DNA from: Mesaphorura yosii
Lineage: Eukaryota > Arthropoda > Collembola > Poduromorpha > Tullbergiidae
Direction of reading: 5' to 3'
Length of the DNA: 64,000 bases
Assembly: GCA_009869945.1 (NCBI GenBank)
Contig: WIXG01000018.1
Location: 1 to 64,000, forward strand
The notes beneath the pieces were generated by a model. The model ran no database searches, was not told where the DNA came from, and saw only the letters and a program-made list of their open reading frames with translations. Numbering within the stretch: position 1 is the stretch's first letter; each line of letters opens with the position of its first letter. Shown here in pieces: positions 51,003 through 64,000 of the stretch. Both the position numbers and the translations under genes were made by a program.

Positions 51003-54000
51003 ATGATGTCCAACATAAGCAACGTCCTTGTGCACAGGCTTCCGCTTTTGTCAATGGTTCTACTACTGACAGGTTCGTGACTCTGTCATTTTCTACAGAA
51101 TTTCTGACAAAATCCGGATTCATCAATTTGCAGCATGTTACAAAGTTTTGTACATCTCGGGCGATATGAAATTGCCGTCTCAATTGTCTTCGATACTTTA
51201 GACAGATTGATCAGTCGAAATTGCGTCAATAAGCAGTTTCGACTTTGCAACAGATTCTCGACATTCATATTCCAGACCAGACGTAATGTTTCTATGTTTC
51301 TCTTGCAAGGCGACAAAGATGATGACAGTACTTAGCCCATTCGCGCCGCATTGCATTTCCCAAGAAAAATATTAGTTACATCCGCGCATAAGGCGCACGC
51401 TTCGCTCGCGTTTTCGTTTTATTAGCTACATAAAGAAATTCAATCATTATAAAATTCCGCACGCCCCGGCGCTCTAGTATGCAGTGTGATCGTCGGTCTA
51501 TTTATCTTTATCGAATGAGAGTCAAGAAACCGGATCAATTTATTTATGTTGCGCAATATATGTGTGCGATATTAAAGAGAAAAGCCGAATATAAAGTTAC
51601 TGGGCGCATTGCATATCAGCCACCAGTTGGAAGTGGAAAGGCTTTCGCATGATTCATGGGTTTTCGTAACAAGACAAGAAAAAGGGAATTTTTATTTTTT
51701 ATTTATTACAGTTCTTTTCACTGCTGACTCAGCCGAGGATGATGAAGAATTCGACTTTTCACCCTACAGTCCACCAGGACCATATTTTGATAAGGAATTC
51801 TCCAAAAATATTACGGCCCTCGTTGGAAAAACGGCCGAACTCGTGTGTCGAGTACGACATGCTGGAAACAGAACGGTATGTACCGACAACTGGAACATTT
51901 ATTTCAGCCACACTTTGCACGGGACTGGAAATGTCTCCTTCTTCCGCTCGAGAAACCTGTGCTTAATTCAAATATGCCATGCCCTGGGTCTAATATTTGC
52001 TTTTCTCCTCGCTTCGCTGTCCAATGCAGATATCTTGGGTTCGGCATCGCGACATTCACCTGCTAACCGTAGGACGTGATACATACACGAGTGATCAAAG
52101 ATTTCAAGCTGTGCACAAACCCCATTCTGATGAATGGACGCTTCAAATTAGATCTCCTCAGGTGGGCCATTAATTTAGTCGGTCGGCACGTTCTTCGCAT
52201 TAATTTCTACGGATAAAACTGCACTAGAAGGAAGAGTTTACTCAATGCGCGCCTATTCATTTCGTGTCCCTGTTTTCTAGGAACGTGATTCTGGAATATA
52301 CGAATGCCAAATTAGCACAACTCCGCCAGTTGGACATTTCGTCCATCTCATTGTTGTTGGTAAGTGTTTCCTTCTGTGCTTGAAGATATTGTTCGCAACA
52401 GAAGGAACAAATTGCGTGTCACGTCACATTTTCTCAACCTTTAAATATTTTGTGCTGTTGTAATACTTCAAGTTTTTATATTGTTGGGCAGTTCAGCAGC
52501 CAAAGTTTTAAAAGAAAATACAACAATAGAATTCAGTTCTTGTTCTGAAATATCCCCTTTGCACTGGTTATTTCTTATTTCCCGACCTGTCAACCTCACG
52601 AAAGGTACAAAGTTGTGCCTGAAAGTCTGTATTTTTCTAAAAGCGTGAGGACAGAACTGTAATCTGACTGATTTCACGTTGTCACAAGCGTAAAATCAAT
52701 AAGAATTGGCTGACAAAAGTTGGATTTTAATCGAACCAGTTAACCGGTTCGAGCTAGACCTTGCGCGCTCCTAAAAATTCAAGACGCATTTAATTTTACT
52801 GCCGAGATTAAAACGTGATGAAGTTGAGTAATACTAGGGCTCCATCCCCGCGTTAGTGAAAGCAATAAAATGGTGCCCAACTGACTGGATCAAGTTACAC
52901 GAGCGTAAAATCGGATTAAAGTTATGATTCTAATAAATGAAAACTGGAGACAAAACAATCAACCAGTTTCGGTTAAAATGCCAACGCTGAGTGGTTCCGC
53001 AAACATAATGCGATCTCGAATAATTCCTCCGTTCTTTTCGAGTAGGGCTTTAACTCTATTGCCACTTCAAACTACTTGAAGATATTACTTTCCGTGCATC
53101 TGTTTGGCAACGCAGCACGGAGGACTTTATCCTTTGGGATGATGGTCTCGCACTATAATAAAAGAACATAATAGACGTGGAATAAAGAAAGTGAGATTAT
53201 CACCGCATAAAAGGGAGAGGCTTGACAAAAATAAATGTTTTTCATCTCTTTTTACCTCAATATGCACAATGTGCTTCAAGACACATGACTCTGCGCTACA
53301 TTGTGCAAAGTTTTAGCATATTGTTTTAGCACAATATAAAATGGCAGCCCGAGCACTAAATTAAGACCGGTTTACGGAGAAAGGTTGAGGATTTCTCTTT
53401 CTCGTTCCATTTCGAAGTGAAAGTACTCTTTTTCGTCAACTGAGTGCAAAGCAAAGCTGCCAAGAGAGTGGGAAATGGAAGCTCAGGAAAACGACGAATA
53501 CGTAATTTATTCGATTACTCTTGATAATACCTTTTCCACTCTTCTCTCTTCCAGAACCAAACACGACTATCATGGGGTCCCCTGAAATGTTCATCAATCG
53601 TGGGAGTACCATTAACCTGACTTGCATTGTAGAACACAGCCCAGAACCACCTGCCAATATTTTATGGACCCACAACAATATGGTAAGAGCGGGATGTTTT
53701 CTAGAGCTTAGACTTTAAGTGCTGTAGCCGTTAACATATTTTATTTACAATTAAGACAAGAGTGCGTTTATTTTATTGCACTGTGCTAAAATAAAAGTTC
53801 TTTGATGTTTTCCCAGCAGGTTTCATTATAATTTGTTTGTAGAACGTCGCATTCATGCAATGAATGCCTGAAACAAATGTCCTTTCACAAATAAATTGCA
53901 ATTACAAATTACGCATTCGAAATTATACTCTCTTTTTAGAACTTTCTCATTTCTGCCTCCCCTTTCCGTTCTGGAGGCAACACTTCCTCATTAGTGCACT

Positions 54001-55754
54001 CATTTATTTTCCTTTTACCTCTGGTTTTTGTTCCAGCAGGAAATCAACTATGATTCACCACGCGGTGGAGTCTCCGTCATCACGGAGAAGGGCGATGTGA
54101 CAGTTAGCTATTTGTTAATTCAAAGAGCACGAGCTTCAGATTCTGGAAAATATTCCTGCAGCCCGTCGAACGCCGTGACACAAGAAATCAGCGTCCATGT
54201 CCTAAACGGTAAGTTCATGCCTTGAATGCTTGCGTATCGAGGCTAAAGCTAAGTTAGTCCTCGCTGAGGAAAGAAGAAAAGCGCAGAACGGACGACATAA
54301 AAGGAGTTGACGTTGACATGCTTCAAACTATATGTCGGAATCGATAAAGTGAGAGAAAGTAGCTTTTTAATGCTATTACACAAGCGAACAGTAAATAACA
54401 CCATCAGACGACATGTCCAACAGCCAACAAGACTTATATTCTTAGACTTAGAATCTACGTACTCAAATACGCGATACATTTCGTTAGACTTCCGCCTCGG
54501 CTTCCACTCCCACATGCGTGTGTGTTACCGTCACCAGTACGCCATAACTTATCGACAGCCGTTACCGAGAAAGATTAAATGGTAGCAAGTGTGACCTGAA
54601 TTGGAGTTTGATAGAATCTAATGGTTTCGGAACTTGTAAATTCTCAAATATTACATTCTGCCACAAAGTATTAATCGGTTTTTGCCGCGAACGGTGCGTG
54701 GCATTATTTATTTATGATGATCCAATAACTGTACGGTGAAATTCGAGCACACTGATGCATGCCGACGCAGCGCAGTAGACTTGCATTATTTGCATATTTT
54801 ATTGATCTCTCCTGCCTTGTGCGTGTGAGTGCGGGTTGAGCCATCTGCTCGTGCATACAAAATAAGAAAAAGAGGGGAAAGTAGAAGTTTCTTTGAAAGA
54901 AAGTTGGAACATCCTTTTTCTTTAGAGCCTCTGTTTCAGAAAGTAGATACTTTACTTTGTGGTTCACGTACACAAAGAATTTCATTGACTTCTCTCCTCT
55001 TTAGTTGCTCGTGCTTAAGCAAATGAGTGCACATTCTACGCAAACTAGCGTGATGACTTTCGTGTTTGTCTTGCTAGAAGTTTTTTGAGAAATTTTTCCG
55101 CTCGGAGAGAATTCATTAAGTTTTACATTCATGCATAGACAAGCAGAGAGGCACGAAGGGCGAATTAGGAAGTCATCCCATCACTTAAGAAAGAGCAGAG
55201 ACGACAGCGTCTTCTTGCTTGTGCAATCAATTTTGTTGACAAATAGCAATTTGCCCATCTACTCATTCACCGGGACTAACAGCTCAATTTGCATCTAATT
55301 TAATTGCAGATGAAATGGCTACTAACTTCTTTTTAGTTTTAAACAATGGACTCTAAATTCTGAGATACTCACTCAGTAGAAGAATTTCTGCGCAACTTCC
55401 TTTTCTTGAAACCGTCAGACCAATTAGACTACCGAGCTAGGACGAATACAACTAGAATGAAAGTACACTTTTCACAACATAATGCACACGTTTACGAACA
55501 GGACACCATGTGGGTAGTATTGCGTGTACCACTTGTCTGTTGCTTGTGCCATAAACTCTGCGAGAATTCAGCGACTGTTGTCAGCGACCAGCTTGCTTGA
55601 ATTTAATGACCCACTTTTCCTGTTTATATAAATTCCAGGCGAACTTCCCGCTGCTATGCAGCATGGCGGTCAATTAAAACTTGAGTATCCATTCACGCAG
55701 CTGCTGCTGAGCCTGTTGGTGATAATGCTGGGAACGTGGCGTCACATTCTATGA
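51003..55754 (+). CDS. dpr: Dpr family two-Ig-domain neuronal cell-surface protein (dpr8/9/21-like)
   Basis: Seven exons give 285 residues: 51003-51072, 51712-51875, 52030-52161, 52281-52359, 53555-53682, 54040-54208 (or from 54037) and 55639-55754. Exon 1 encodes two Met codons and a hydrophobic core (LPLLSMVLLLTVLFTADSA) with likely cleavage after Ala31. Its phase-1 junction fits exon 2, though its donor (ACAG|gttcgt) is weak. Ig1 has Cys69 and Cys131, with ISWVRHRDIHLLTVGRDTYT and ERDSGIYECQIST. Ig2 has Cys172 and Cys231, with INLTCIVEHSPEPPANILW, RGGVSVITEKGDVT and HVLNG. After ELPAAMQHGG the protein ends in a hydrophobic stretch (about 265-281), consistent with a GPI-anchor signal. Dprs bind DIP proteins via Ig1 and guide synaptic pairing. 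The exon pattern and motifs recall fly dpr8/9/21; the family is certain, the member is not. Confidence 0.9.
52360..53554. other. Intron between the Ig1 and Ig2 exons of the plus-strand Dpr gene
   Basis: 1.2 kb. It contains a perfect 10-bp inverted repeat, TGCACAATGT (53263-53272) and ACATTGTGCA (53298-53307), with a 25-base spacer. Nothing coding is supportable. Confidence 0.75.
54209..55638. other. Last intron of the plus-strand Dpr gene
   Basis: 1.4 kb between the Ig2 exon and the C-terminal anchor exon. No supportable coding exon or repeat. An alternative C-terminal exon cannot be excluded by eye. Confidence 0.75.
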
Positions 55755-58700
55755 TTTAGCTCAATCAACATCTCCATTCCAGCTGCTCTACAAATTATTA
55801 TTTCTGCAAGATAATGGATAAGGGGATGTGAAGTGCAGTGACAGTAACCATAAACAATAATCGTAAACAATTCCGCAGCAGCAGTGCAGAAGTGTAATAC
55901 AAAACTGTGCGAGAGAATCATCCATTCATTCATCGCGTCCGCGTCCAGTCCACGATGATATGATGAGACTATCTTTTAATCCTACAATGTGACAAAGAAG
56001 GAAAGACAGCAAAAGTAATACAATTAAATTGAATGACTCCCAATGATCCAATTGTAACAACTTAACAAGAACACGAGCAAAACTTATGTGTAAGTGAAAT
56101 AAGTAAGGGGAGACTTTGTGGAGTGTTTTTCCAGTTTTATTTTTGTGAGTGTCAGAATACTAAGAAGGCAAGAGACTAACTACGGCCAGGCCACGGCAGG
56201 CTCCGGCCCCAATAACAATGCAGGCTGTGCTGTGCTAAGTGAAAAGATGGTGCCGTTTCTTTTCTCCGTGAGTTGTAAAAAAGCAAACGAGATCTGTTAA
56301 GGAAGAGTTAGAGCTTAAAAGCTAGATCCAACTTTAACTCACTGCGACAACATTCAACATTGTAGTCCTACTGCTGTGTAGCGATCATAACACGACCGAG
56401 TATTTTCTATTAAGCGCTGTGTACACATGCTAGGCCATTGTTACTTGCTCCTACTGCGTTACGTGTGTTACTTAAAGCCAAAACATTTCCCAAGAGACGA
56501 CAATAAACATAAACGTATATACTGAACGTGAAACCGAGGCACGCTTTCACCTAATACTCGTAGCTCACTGTCCAGACTCACACCACGACCGACCGGAAGG
56601 CCTCCGTTTACCTTTCCCTGGTTTGATCCATTTGCACGTTCCCGAAAAACAAACTCCCTCGCCTCCTTATTCCTACTAACACACTTTCGCAAATCGAATT
56701 GCTTGGTTCGATTTTATGACTGAGTGCAAAAGGGTGTGAAAAGATGCATTAAATCAGACTTGTTTGCGGAAAGAGTCGCAACCTTGCAGAAGTGACTTTC
56801 TTCGATTGAAGGTAAAAGACAATCCAGCTTCCTACATCTTATCTCCCTACTGTTTTCTCCCCCACTCTTCCGCCGTATTGTGAATGAGTAATTTTGGACG
56901 TAGGAATACCTTGATGAGTGTAATAAAAGTGAATTCAGTGGAACACCCTGGTTGGCTGTGGCTTTGGAAACTGCAGGAGGCGAACCACGAGTATCGATTT
57001 CGATGCACTGACGACGCATGAAGTAATTAATAAGTGAGAGTGTAATTGCGAGCAAGATTAAAAACCCAACCACAATCACATGCAGAAGCAATTATTCAAC
57101 GTAATGCATAATGTAATGTAAGGCCTACGCTACGCTCACTTTGTATCGGCGTTTTCTCGTAGTCCCTCGTTTCCCTGTGTGCATTCCTTCCTCCGTGAGT
57201 TATTCGTGTCCAGACAGACAAGAATCTACGATCATGATACGTATTAATTAATTAATGCTAGCTATTAATACTCGGATTTGTACAGGCATGCTTTCGAAAT
57301 AGGACAGCTGTATAATAATCGTGTAATTAATATGTACGAATATGACACGGATATTGTTGGCATGTTCTACGCAAACTTGTGTTTCATGAAAAGAATAAAC
57401 TTTTAATTTATTAGAGATTTGTATGATACAATAAAATACTTGCGATGTTTGATGATTGCGGACTTCTGGTCCAATCGGCTCTTTTGTGTCAGTTCATCAC
57501 AGCTGCATAGAATTCAAGAGAAGAATTTAACAGAATGCTGTTTACGTGCTTAGCATGGCAGTGATTGAATACTAAGCACTGATTTCGTTTTATGGCAACT
57601 TGATACACTGCTTCATGTATGGACGATGGAAGTAATGCGTGCTCGCATTCGGCTTCGAACATTTGTGCCTCTTCTCTGGAATCTGGATGTCAATCAAAGT
57701 TACAAGAGTTACAACTGAGCTGGCACGCGGCGTGAGAATGGTGCGTTGTTGGCAGACAGGCAAGAAGATTGCGAGAGACCTCAGAAATCTGAAGTTTCGG
57801 TGCCCGAAGTACGTAAGTCTTAATTCTAACGAAGTAAACGAAGAGATTTCCTGATACTCAACACCAGCTCGCTCCTCTCCAATACTGACGTAGTTTGTGC
57901 TGCCGTCCTGTCTCTGCGTAATCCGACGTGTAGGCATTGTGTGAGAAGGAAGGGATGAAGGAAGAAAAAAGCAGCTTCTGGTATAGTTTGGCTTTCTCCT
58001 TTCATTTTGTTGTTTCTGACTTATTTTGTTGGTTTTAATTTGGCTGAAGTCCAACAAGATTCTCTCATTACTCTTCTTCTACGGAACTGGGCTGGCTGTG
58101 CATGCAGGCAACGGCAGGGGAATACGCAGACGAAAAATTAATAAGAGGATTACAAATTAATGACCAGGATGGACATAACTCATCTTGTAATAAGTAAACG
58201 GCCGTGTCTGTGTCTTGCAATAATTGTACCATGTACGCTAGCATTCAAGCAAGCTGCGTGACGGTCTTAAATTATTATATTTTTACTCCAGCACTTTTTA
58301 CCATCGCCTACCACACTGCCACGCGCTCAGCCACGCCCTACCGTTGTTGTTCCTGTTCAAACTTCCCCTTCGCCATAATAAATACACCGTGCTCGTGCTA
58401 GAATAATAATGCGTTCGCATTTGCTATAAATGCGAATGGCGAATTGGGTCGGAGTCGCATTCAGAACTAAGTGGAACCTGCAAAGTGAGGAACTAAAACA
58501 TCCGAATTTTTACGTTTTCCAATAAATTACTTGGTAAATATGGAACAAGTCTTTTGTGTGTTTAAAAGGTTGCGTTTTTTAAAGTGGAGGCTGCGAAAGA
58601 GCAAGAGCAGAGCGTCAGAGCAGAAGCACAAGAAATGTGCCATGCACTTTCTTGCGAGTCGAAATACAAAGTGAAAGTAAATGAGTTGTTATTATTTAGT

Positions 58701-61700
58701 GCGAGTACAAGTGCGAGATGATGATTCGTCGTCGCTTTTCTCGCCTTCACTTCGCCGTGAACAATATAAAATGTCACTTCAACTGCGTTGCTCAATTCTT
58801 CTTCCTTTCTTCTTGCATGGTGCACTTTTCGCATTCCCCGCTTTTCTCAATTTAGGAAATTTTTCGCGTTCATGAATTCCGAGCAGAGCATTCAGCGTAA
58901 ATAACATGAATCATGTACTCACGATATGGAAGAAAGGCGAAAAGGTTATGACAAGGCGCTCCTACGGCATGTCTCGACTTCGATTTGTCACCGTTGCAGC
59001 GTCTGCTTGCTTTCTCTTGTGAAATTTAGTCCAAAGTGGAGTTAGCCTGAACAGCGTACCGCGCTGTCGCTCCATAATAACTCATATGATTACCGGGCTT
59101 GTACAAAAACCTATCAACTAATTCTGCTATTGTTGCCGTTCACCCATCTTGCAGTTTCTTCCAGCTTTTTCAAGCAGCAAACTGGGCAAGAAGAATGGTA
59201 ATGCAGCATTTGCACTTGAAAAAAGTCATGTAAGATATATTTTGTCGACTTCACTCGCTACTGCTTTCTCCGAACCGTGCCATGCTCCGTCATTCCCGTA
59301 TTTTTCAGCACAGGGAAGCAGAGAACCATGTCGCTGTAAAGTGAAAGCATTCGCTGAGTCAAAGCAATATGTGTTAAAAGCTCAAATGCCCGACCCGAAC
59401 GTATTTTTGTGTGTTTTCCCAAGACGATTGCCATTGCCATTGCTGAGCGCTGAACTCTGCTTCGCACAATAATTTAAGAATGTGCACGCTGTGCAGAAGA
59501 AAGAAACAGGAAGAGAACTGTTGTGCTCTACGTTTTTGAATGGCTGCGATTTCAAAATGAGACGTATATACTGACGCTTAGATTTATTGTTCACGTATTC
59601 GAAAACGGTTCAATGGTCAAAGTAATTACATTAATCATGTTGCTTTGAACGAATTCAAAGCCTCCTTTCTTCTCTCGGTCTTCGATCGTGGCATTTGTTG
59701 AGAGGAAGAATCAATTTACGAATTACCATTGCTGAGTGCAAAGGCGAAAGCAACAGCAGTAGCAATGTCTCAGTTTCGCTGCTTTCTTCGGAGTAATCGA
59801 ATGTGCATTTGTAATTTTCATTCCACAAAGGAACTGTGAGCTCCCAAGCAAGAGCCAAACCAAACATGATAAAGGAACTGGAGTGAAATCTGATTCGCGA
59901 AAATCTTGTTAGTAATCGACAGCCCGACACTCTGCTTCTCCTCCTTGACGGCTCGCATGCTTTCAAGTTTTAATTTATCTTCACGCACTCTTTGGAAGTT
60001 GGGTAACACCATTTTCATTTGAAGATGAGGTTTCAAAATGAGGCTGGAAGAGGCGAACTGTGAAGACTCCTACGCAAGCCACACCACGCTCACATTTTCT
60101 TGTGACGACTAAATCTGGGAGGTGTGCAAATTACAGGGCGAGAATTATCATTTGCAGGCGTTTCTCTTTTTGAAACAATTCCTGTCATAAATGACGACTT
60201 GCGAAGTTTCCCGCAAACCTAATGCCAGAGCTCTGTCGTGAGTGCATTAGATAAGGACAAACATGCAAAGTGATATTTAGGGGTTTTGAGAGAAAACTAA
60301 AAACACATTATTGAAAACTTTAATCTATTATTCTGAAAACTATCAACATTAGTCTCCGAAACTCAAGTGTAAAAATGGTTGGCTGAACTTTGCACTGCTC
60401 ATTCCAATTTCAAGCTCAAGAGCGTTCATGTATGGTGTCTGGTGTGCATGGTTGGCTATGCGTTCAGCTAACGAGATTGTGTTCTCCAAATCAAGTGCCA
60501 ATGGAGAAACGCATGGAGGTATACCGACCTCTGAAGGCCTGAGAATGCACTCACATGCCATTGTTTACTATTTCAAAGTTTTTTTTTAGCAGGAATAACA
60601 ACAGCCGCTGCCCTTCCCACTCCTTCTCATTAAAAACTAATCATTCAATACTGCTCGAATCTGGATATAAAAAGCCTGCAGTCTACGTAATGTGTGTAGA
60701 CTTAAGTTGGCAGGAAACCGGGAGCTCGAATCGATTTACATACTTAGCACTGCAATCATCATTGTTTGCTACGGTGCAGACCGGTCGCAAGCTCGTGTCG
60801 ATTCCGGTATACTCAGCCGTACAATAACCCGGATTTAACCACAAGCCCGTTATTGTTGTTGAGCTACTCGAACGCTCGCCTTCAGCTCACACCACAGCTT
60901 CAGAACAGAACAAAACATGAAAAATTAATCAGATTTTGTCCGGCCTTCAAGGAGGAAATGTTCGCACTAATCCCACGACAAGCGTCGGCTCCTTGCTCTT
61001 GCTCGCCGACCGTCCGACAGCGACAAAGAACACAAGCCCATGATTAATTACATTTGTTATGTTATAATTCCACGCGGTGGTCGATGCTTTAATGTTAAAT
61101 CATATTACGCCCGTTACGTTCCGCGTTGTAGGTAGCAGGACGCGCTAAGCGTCCTAATGTAGAGAATCCCTATAATTTATGACTATTATATCTAAAAATA
61201 GTTGGCCAACAAGCCTGGTCTCGAACTTCGTTCACAATTACGTGCGAGTTTCGCGTAAACTGAGAGAGACTGTGGATCTTCTTCGTTCGGCAGAGGAGTC
61301 TTCGCACTTTATACGCACCGTATTAAGTCGGTCGGTGAGTTAGTGCAGAAAGAACTGTGGACTTTCTTGCATCTTCTCCACGTCTTGAAGTCTTGGGTTT
61401 GTGCATGAACCTTAGCCTGCGACTCGGAATGGATGGTGCAGGGTCATAATCAATTTTTCGGTCGATTGGGATGCTTTGCGCACGTTCCTACTTCCTTGCG
61501 TGCTTCTTTTCGGCTCTGTCCTCATGCTCAGCATGCAGTTCAGTCTGGGAAGAGTAAATGTTTGCACTCTTATTCTCCACAACGACGAAGGCGGCGGACG
61601 ACCCCGCACAAGCAGCATGGCAAGCGGGTAGAGCCAAAAGGTGTACTTGTCGTTGTCGCAATTCAGCGGCAACATTTGTTCATAAGTTAGAATTCCTTCC

Positions 61701-64000
61701 TCCACGCGACTCACCTCATGTTTATCTTACTCCGTCAGACGTGTTTTTATTGCAGGACTTACTCTTTGCCTGCAATTGTCTGCGGGCTGAAACGGGAAAC
61801 GAGAAGCGATAACTCCAATCTTGCACGACTGCATTGTGGTCCATCAAGATGTTCATGGTCTCATAACAAGAGTCATAGATTACATCGACAGCGAGTGTTT
61901 TATTGGAAATCCATCGAAACAAAGCGACGCACGAGAGATGTTGCAGAAAAAAGTTTCTGTTGCAGAAAGAAACAAAATCTCTTGAGATATTCAGCATATC
62001 AGAGATGGATACATCCTCACGCCAATAATCCTGCAAGATAAATGAAATGACTCCCCGACTACGACAAATATAAATATGGGTTTATATTTATGCAACAGCG
62101 GAGTCAAAAGAAATGCCCATCGATTTGACTTCTGCTTTTTATGGAAAGCCAAAGGATGAATGCGTGGGGCGCGCGAAGCCAAATGGAGAAAGTGGTCTTT
62201 GGTGTTTCATTTCGGAGCAGTAAAGGCAAACGGGTGGAAAAATCGCAGTATTGCAGGATATCCATTGTCTGTGGCGATAGACTGGAAGATATCGAATCCG
62301 ATTTCACTCTACATGTCAAATTTTCTGGGAAAACTTCCTGTGAGCAGCACTTGTTCTCCCTGCTGGTACTGAGCTGGTCATGTGAGAGAGCAGCAGTACA
62401 TCAGTACAAGTATAAAGTGGCTCAGTATTTCATTCGTGCTACATTTGACTCGATTCTCGAATTGACTTGGCGTATTGGCATTGCAAACACGAGATTAACC
62501 CAATAAAGGTAGAGAGAGGCATGAGCAAATGGGCATCGGCCGACAAGTTTTCAGCCGGGTGCTTTGAAGTGAGGTCTTAGTTCTTAGTTAAAACATCAGT
62601 ATCACGTGTCAAAGGGCTACGTAAGAATGCCATTCCAACCCCACAGTTCAGGATCATGTCTTAATTTAGCACAAGAAAAGTCAGCCTCCAGCAGTAAAAA
62701 ATACAAACCTAAACGCGTCAGTCTCATTTGTATGGGAAGAGAACGCGTCAAATAATGGAAACACGAAACACGAAATGGAGAAGTAGGAAAACGAAAATCT
62801 TATTTGCTTCTCGAATTCTTCAGTTCTGCCATCCGCACGGCCACATGTCTTTGCCATGCTTTGCCGCGATCCCATCCAATTTAGTCCGGAAAGCCGTAGT
62901 GGAATAAGAATAAAAGGAAACTCAACTTTCACCTCGACTAAACCAAAAGGAAGTCTGAGAGAAAGGAGAAGGAGCGAGAGGAGGAAACGGATGCCTTTCT
63001 TTTCCTCAACAGCACTTGCATTCTTTTGCCTGTGACACCAATCCTCTCTGCCAGTGCCACTGCTGTCACGTATGCCGATTTCCTCTGGTATTGCTCTAAT
63101 GCGCTCCTCTGCAAATTCCATAACGTTATTTTGTCTTGACTTGGTTCGAATTTGTGCTCTCATCAGCAATAAACCGTAACCTCCTTCTACTAGACACACA
63201 TTCTGCGAGGGTGCAAATATACTGCCGCTGCTGAGTCGCTGTTATTCAAACATGTCAAACAAATGTCATTCACAGTTAGAAAAGCAAATACAGAAGAACA
63301 TAACTCGTAACTCCCTGTCTTGCCATTCTGGGCTTGTGTCTGGGCTCCTTCCTTCGATATAAACAGGGATTGCGAGAATAAGCCCGACATAATAATATAA
63401 TATACAAGATACACGATCGAGTGCAAATAAAAATATATACACAGGACTCGCATTGCATTAGCACATTCTTATATGTTTAAGATCAGGCAAGGCGTAATAA
63501 TGGAAAAGGCTTGTCTGTGTCTGTCTGTCGCCTTTTCTTCTTCTTTGCACTAACAGCAATCGCAATTTCCTATCTCTTTCTTCTGGAGATACAAGAAGAT
63601 TCTCGCTTCCTAGATGCCACACACATTTGCACTTACTTTCGCAAAAATCAATACAAACAGTCAACCAGTCGTTAATCATGTAACATTTTTCGAGATTTTT
63701 GGAGACGCGCGCCGATTACGATTTTTTTCTGCATGCGTAGTGAAAATTAGCTGGGTTGAAAAGTATAGCCTTCGGCGACCGGTTAATTTTGAGACTGCCA
63801 ATTGAGACAGACGAGTCGAAGTTTGGGTTTAGAATTATAATGAAGTGCATTAGACATAAACCTTTCGAGTTAGGGCAATACGATATTTATGAGTCGGATA
63901 ATAATGTGAATATGAGCCTTTTGTCTGTTTCTTTTGTAAAACTCGCTGCATGCAGCACCGTGTGTGCTTATAAGCATAATGGAGCATGGATGGTAAAATG
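55755..64000. other. Gene-free right flank
   Basis: About 8.2 kb downstream of the plus-strand Dpr gene. A plus-strand AATAAA at 56502-56507 is a candidate poly(A) signal for that gene, about 750 bases past its stop. Beyond it I see scattered short frames without family resemblance. One 70-codon minus-strand frame at 60349-60561 starts with ATG (see findings). It also holds a small hairpin at 58414-58436. No transposon, tRNA or known exon was recognised. Confidence 0.5.
58414..58436. repeat. Perfect 9-bp hairpin
   Basis: TTCGCATTT (58414-58422), a 5-base loop, then AAATGCGAA (58428-58436). Short enough to arise by chance in AT-rich DNA; recorded as visible structure only. Confidence 0.6.

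Noticed and set aside
50820-51316. Three overlapping minus-strand frames opposite the plus-strand Dpr first exon
   Set aside because: No ATG-initiated frame with family resemblance and no splice sites that join them. They look like chance open frames.
51609-51711. Upstream extension of the Dpr Ig1 exon into the preceding sequence
   Set aside because: The frame is open but has no ATG, and a clear pyrimidine tract with acceptor TTATTACAG precedes 51712. It reads as intron.
56714-57091. 125-codon minus-strand frame with a hydrophobic start resembling a membrane segment
   Set aside because: It begins with TTG right after an in-frame stop, with no ATG and no AG acceptor before the hydrophobic stretch, and matches no family.
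62681-63199. 172-codon minus-strand frame
   Set aside because: Long but with no recognisable domain, no clear ATG context and Phe/Ser-rich composition typical of purine-rich DNA read in reverse. Left out for lack of support.

Overview
This is animal nuclear DNA, almost certainly arthropod. Genes are intron-split with GT-AG junctions and AATAAA poly(A) signals, and two genes belong to the Dpr (defective proboscis extension response) immunoglobulin family, which is typical of arthropods. Short introns (about 50-300 bp) in the housekeeping genes would suit a compact crustacean genome such as a water flea, or another small-genome arthropod; the species cannot be fixed from the sequence alone. All gene models below were built by joining reading frames across splice sites. 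The six complete models each give an uninterrupted frame.

Layout. (1) 41-100 (-): first coding exon of an unrecognised gene running off the left edge. (2) 369-853 (-): TMEM242, a mitochondrial respiratory-complex assembly factor. (3) 2283-22078 (-): a long Dpr gene with two giant introns (5.8 and 12.3 kb). (4) 22079-33503: about 11.4 kb with no gene I can support. (5) 33504-48179: a dense island of four housekeeping genes in two divergent pairs: CDK11 (-) / MPI (+), then PSMA4 (-) / PBRM1 (+). Each pair shares an intergenic promoter region of about 0.7 kb. MPI and PSMA4 are convergent and their 3' ends overlap. (6) 51003-55754 (+): a second Dpr gene, more like the fly dpr8/9/21 type. (7) 55755-64000: no gene I can support.

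Function. CDK11 (splicing/transcription kinase), polybromo (PBAP/PBAF chromatin remodeller), proteasome alpha-3 and phosphomannose isomerase are ubiquitously needed and sit in compact, probably constitutively open chromatin. The two Dpr genes flank this island and are transcribed away from it. They encode two-Ig-domain neuronal surface proteins expected to pair with DIP proteins in synaptic partner choice.

I found no novel operon-like or defence system. The most unusual signals are a nested inverted-repeat cluster in a Dpr intron (5174-5284), start-codon mini-exons, weak GTTCG donors after short first coding exons, a tandem NAGNAG acceptor in the second Ig domain of the plus-strand Dpr, and a long tail after the membrane segment in the minus-strand Dpr.
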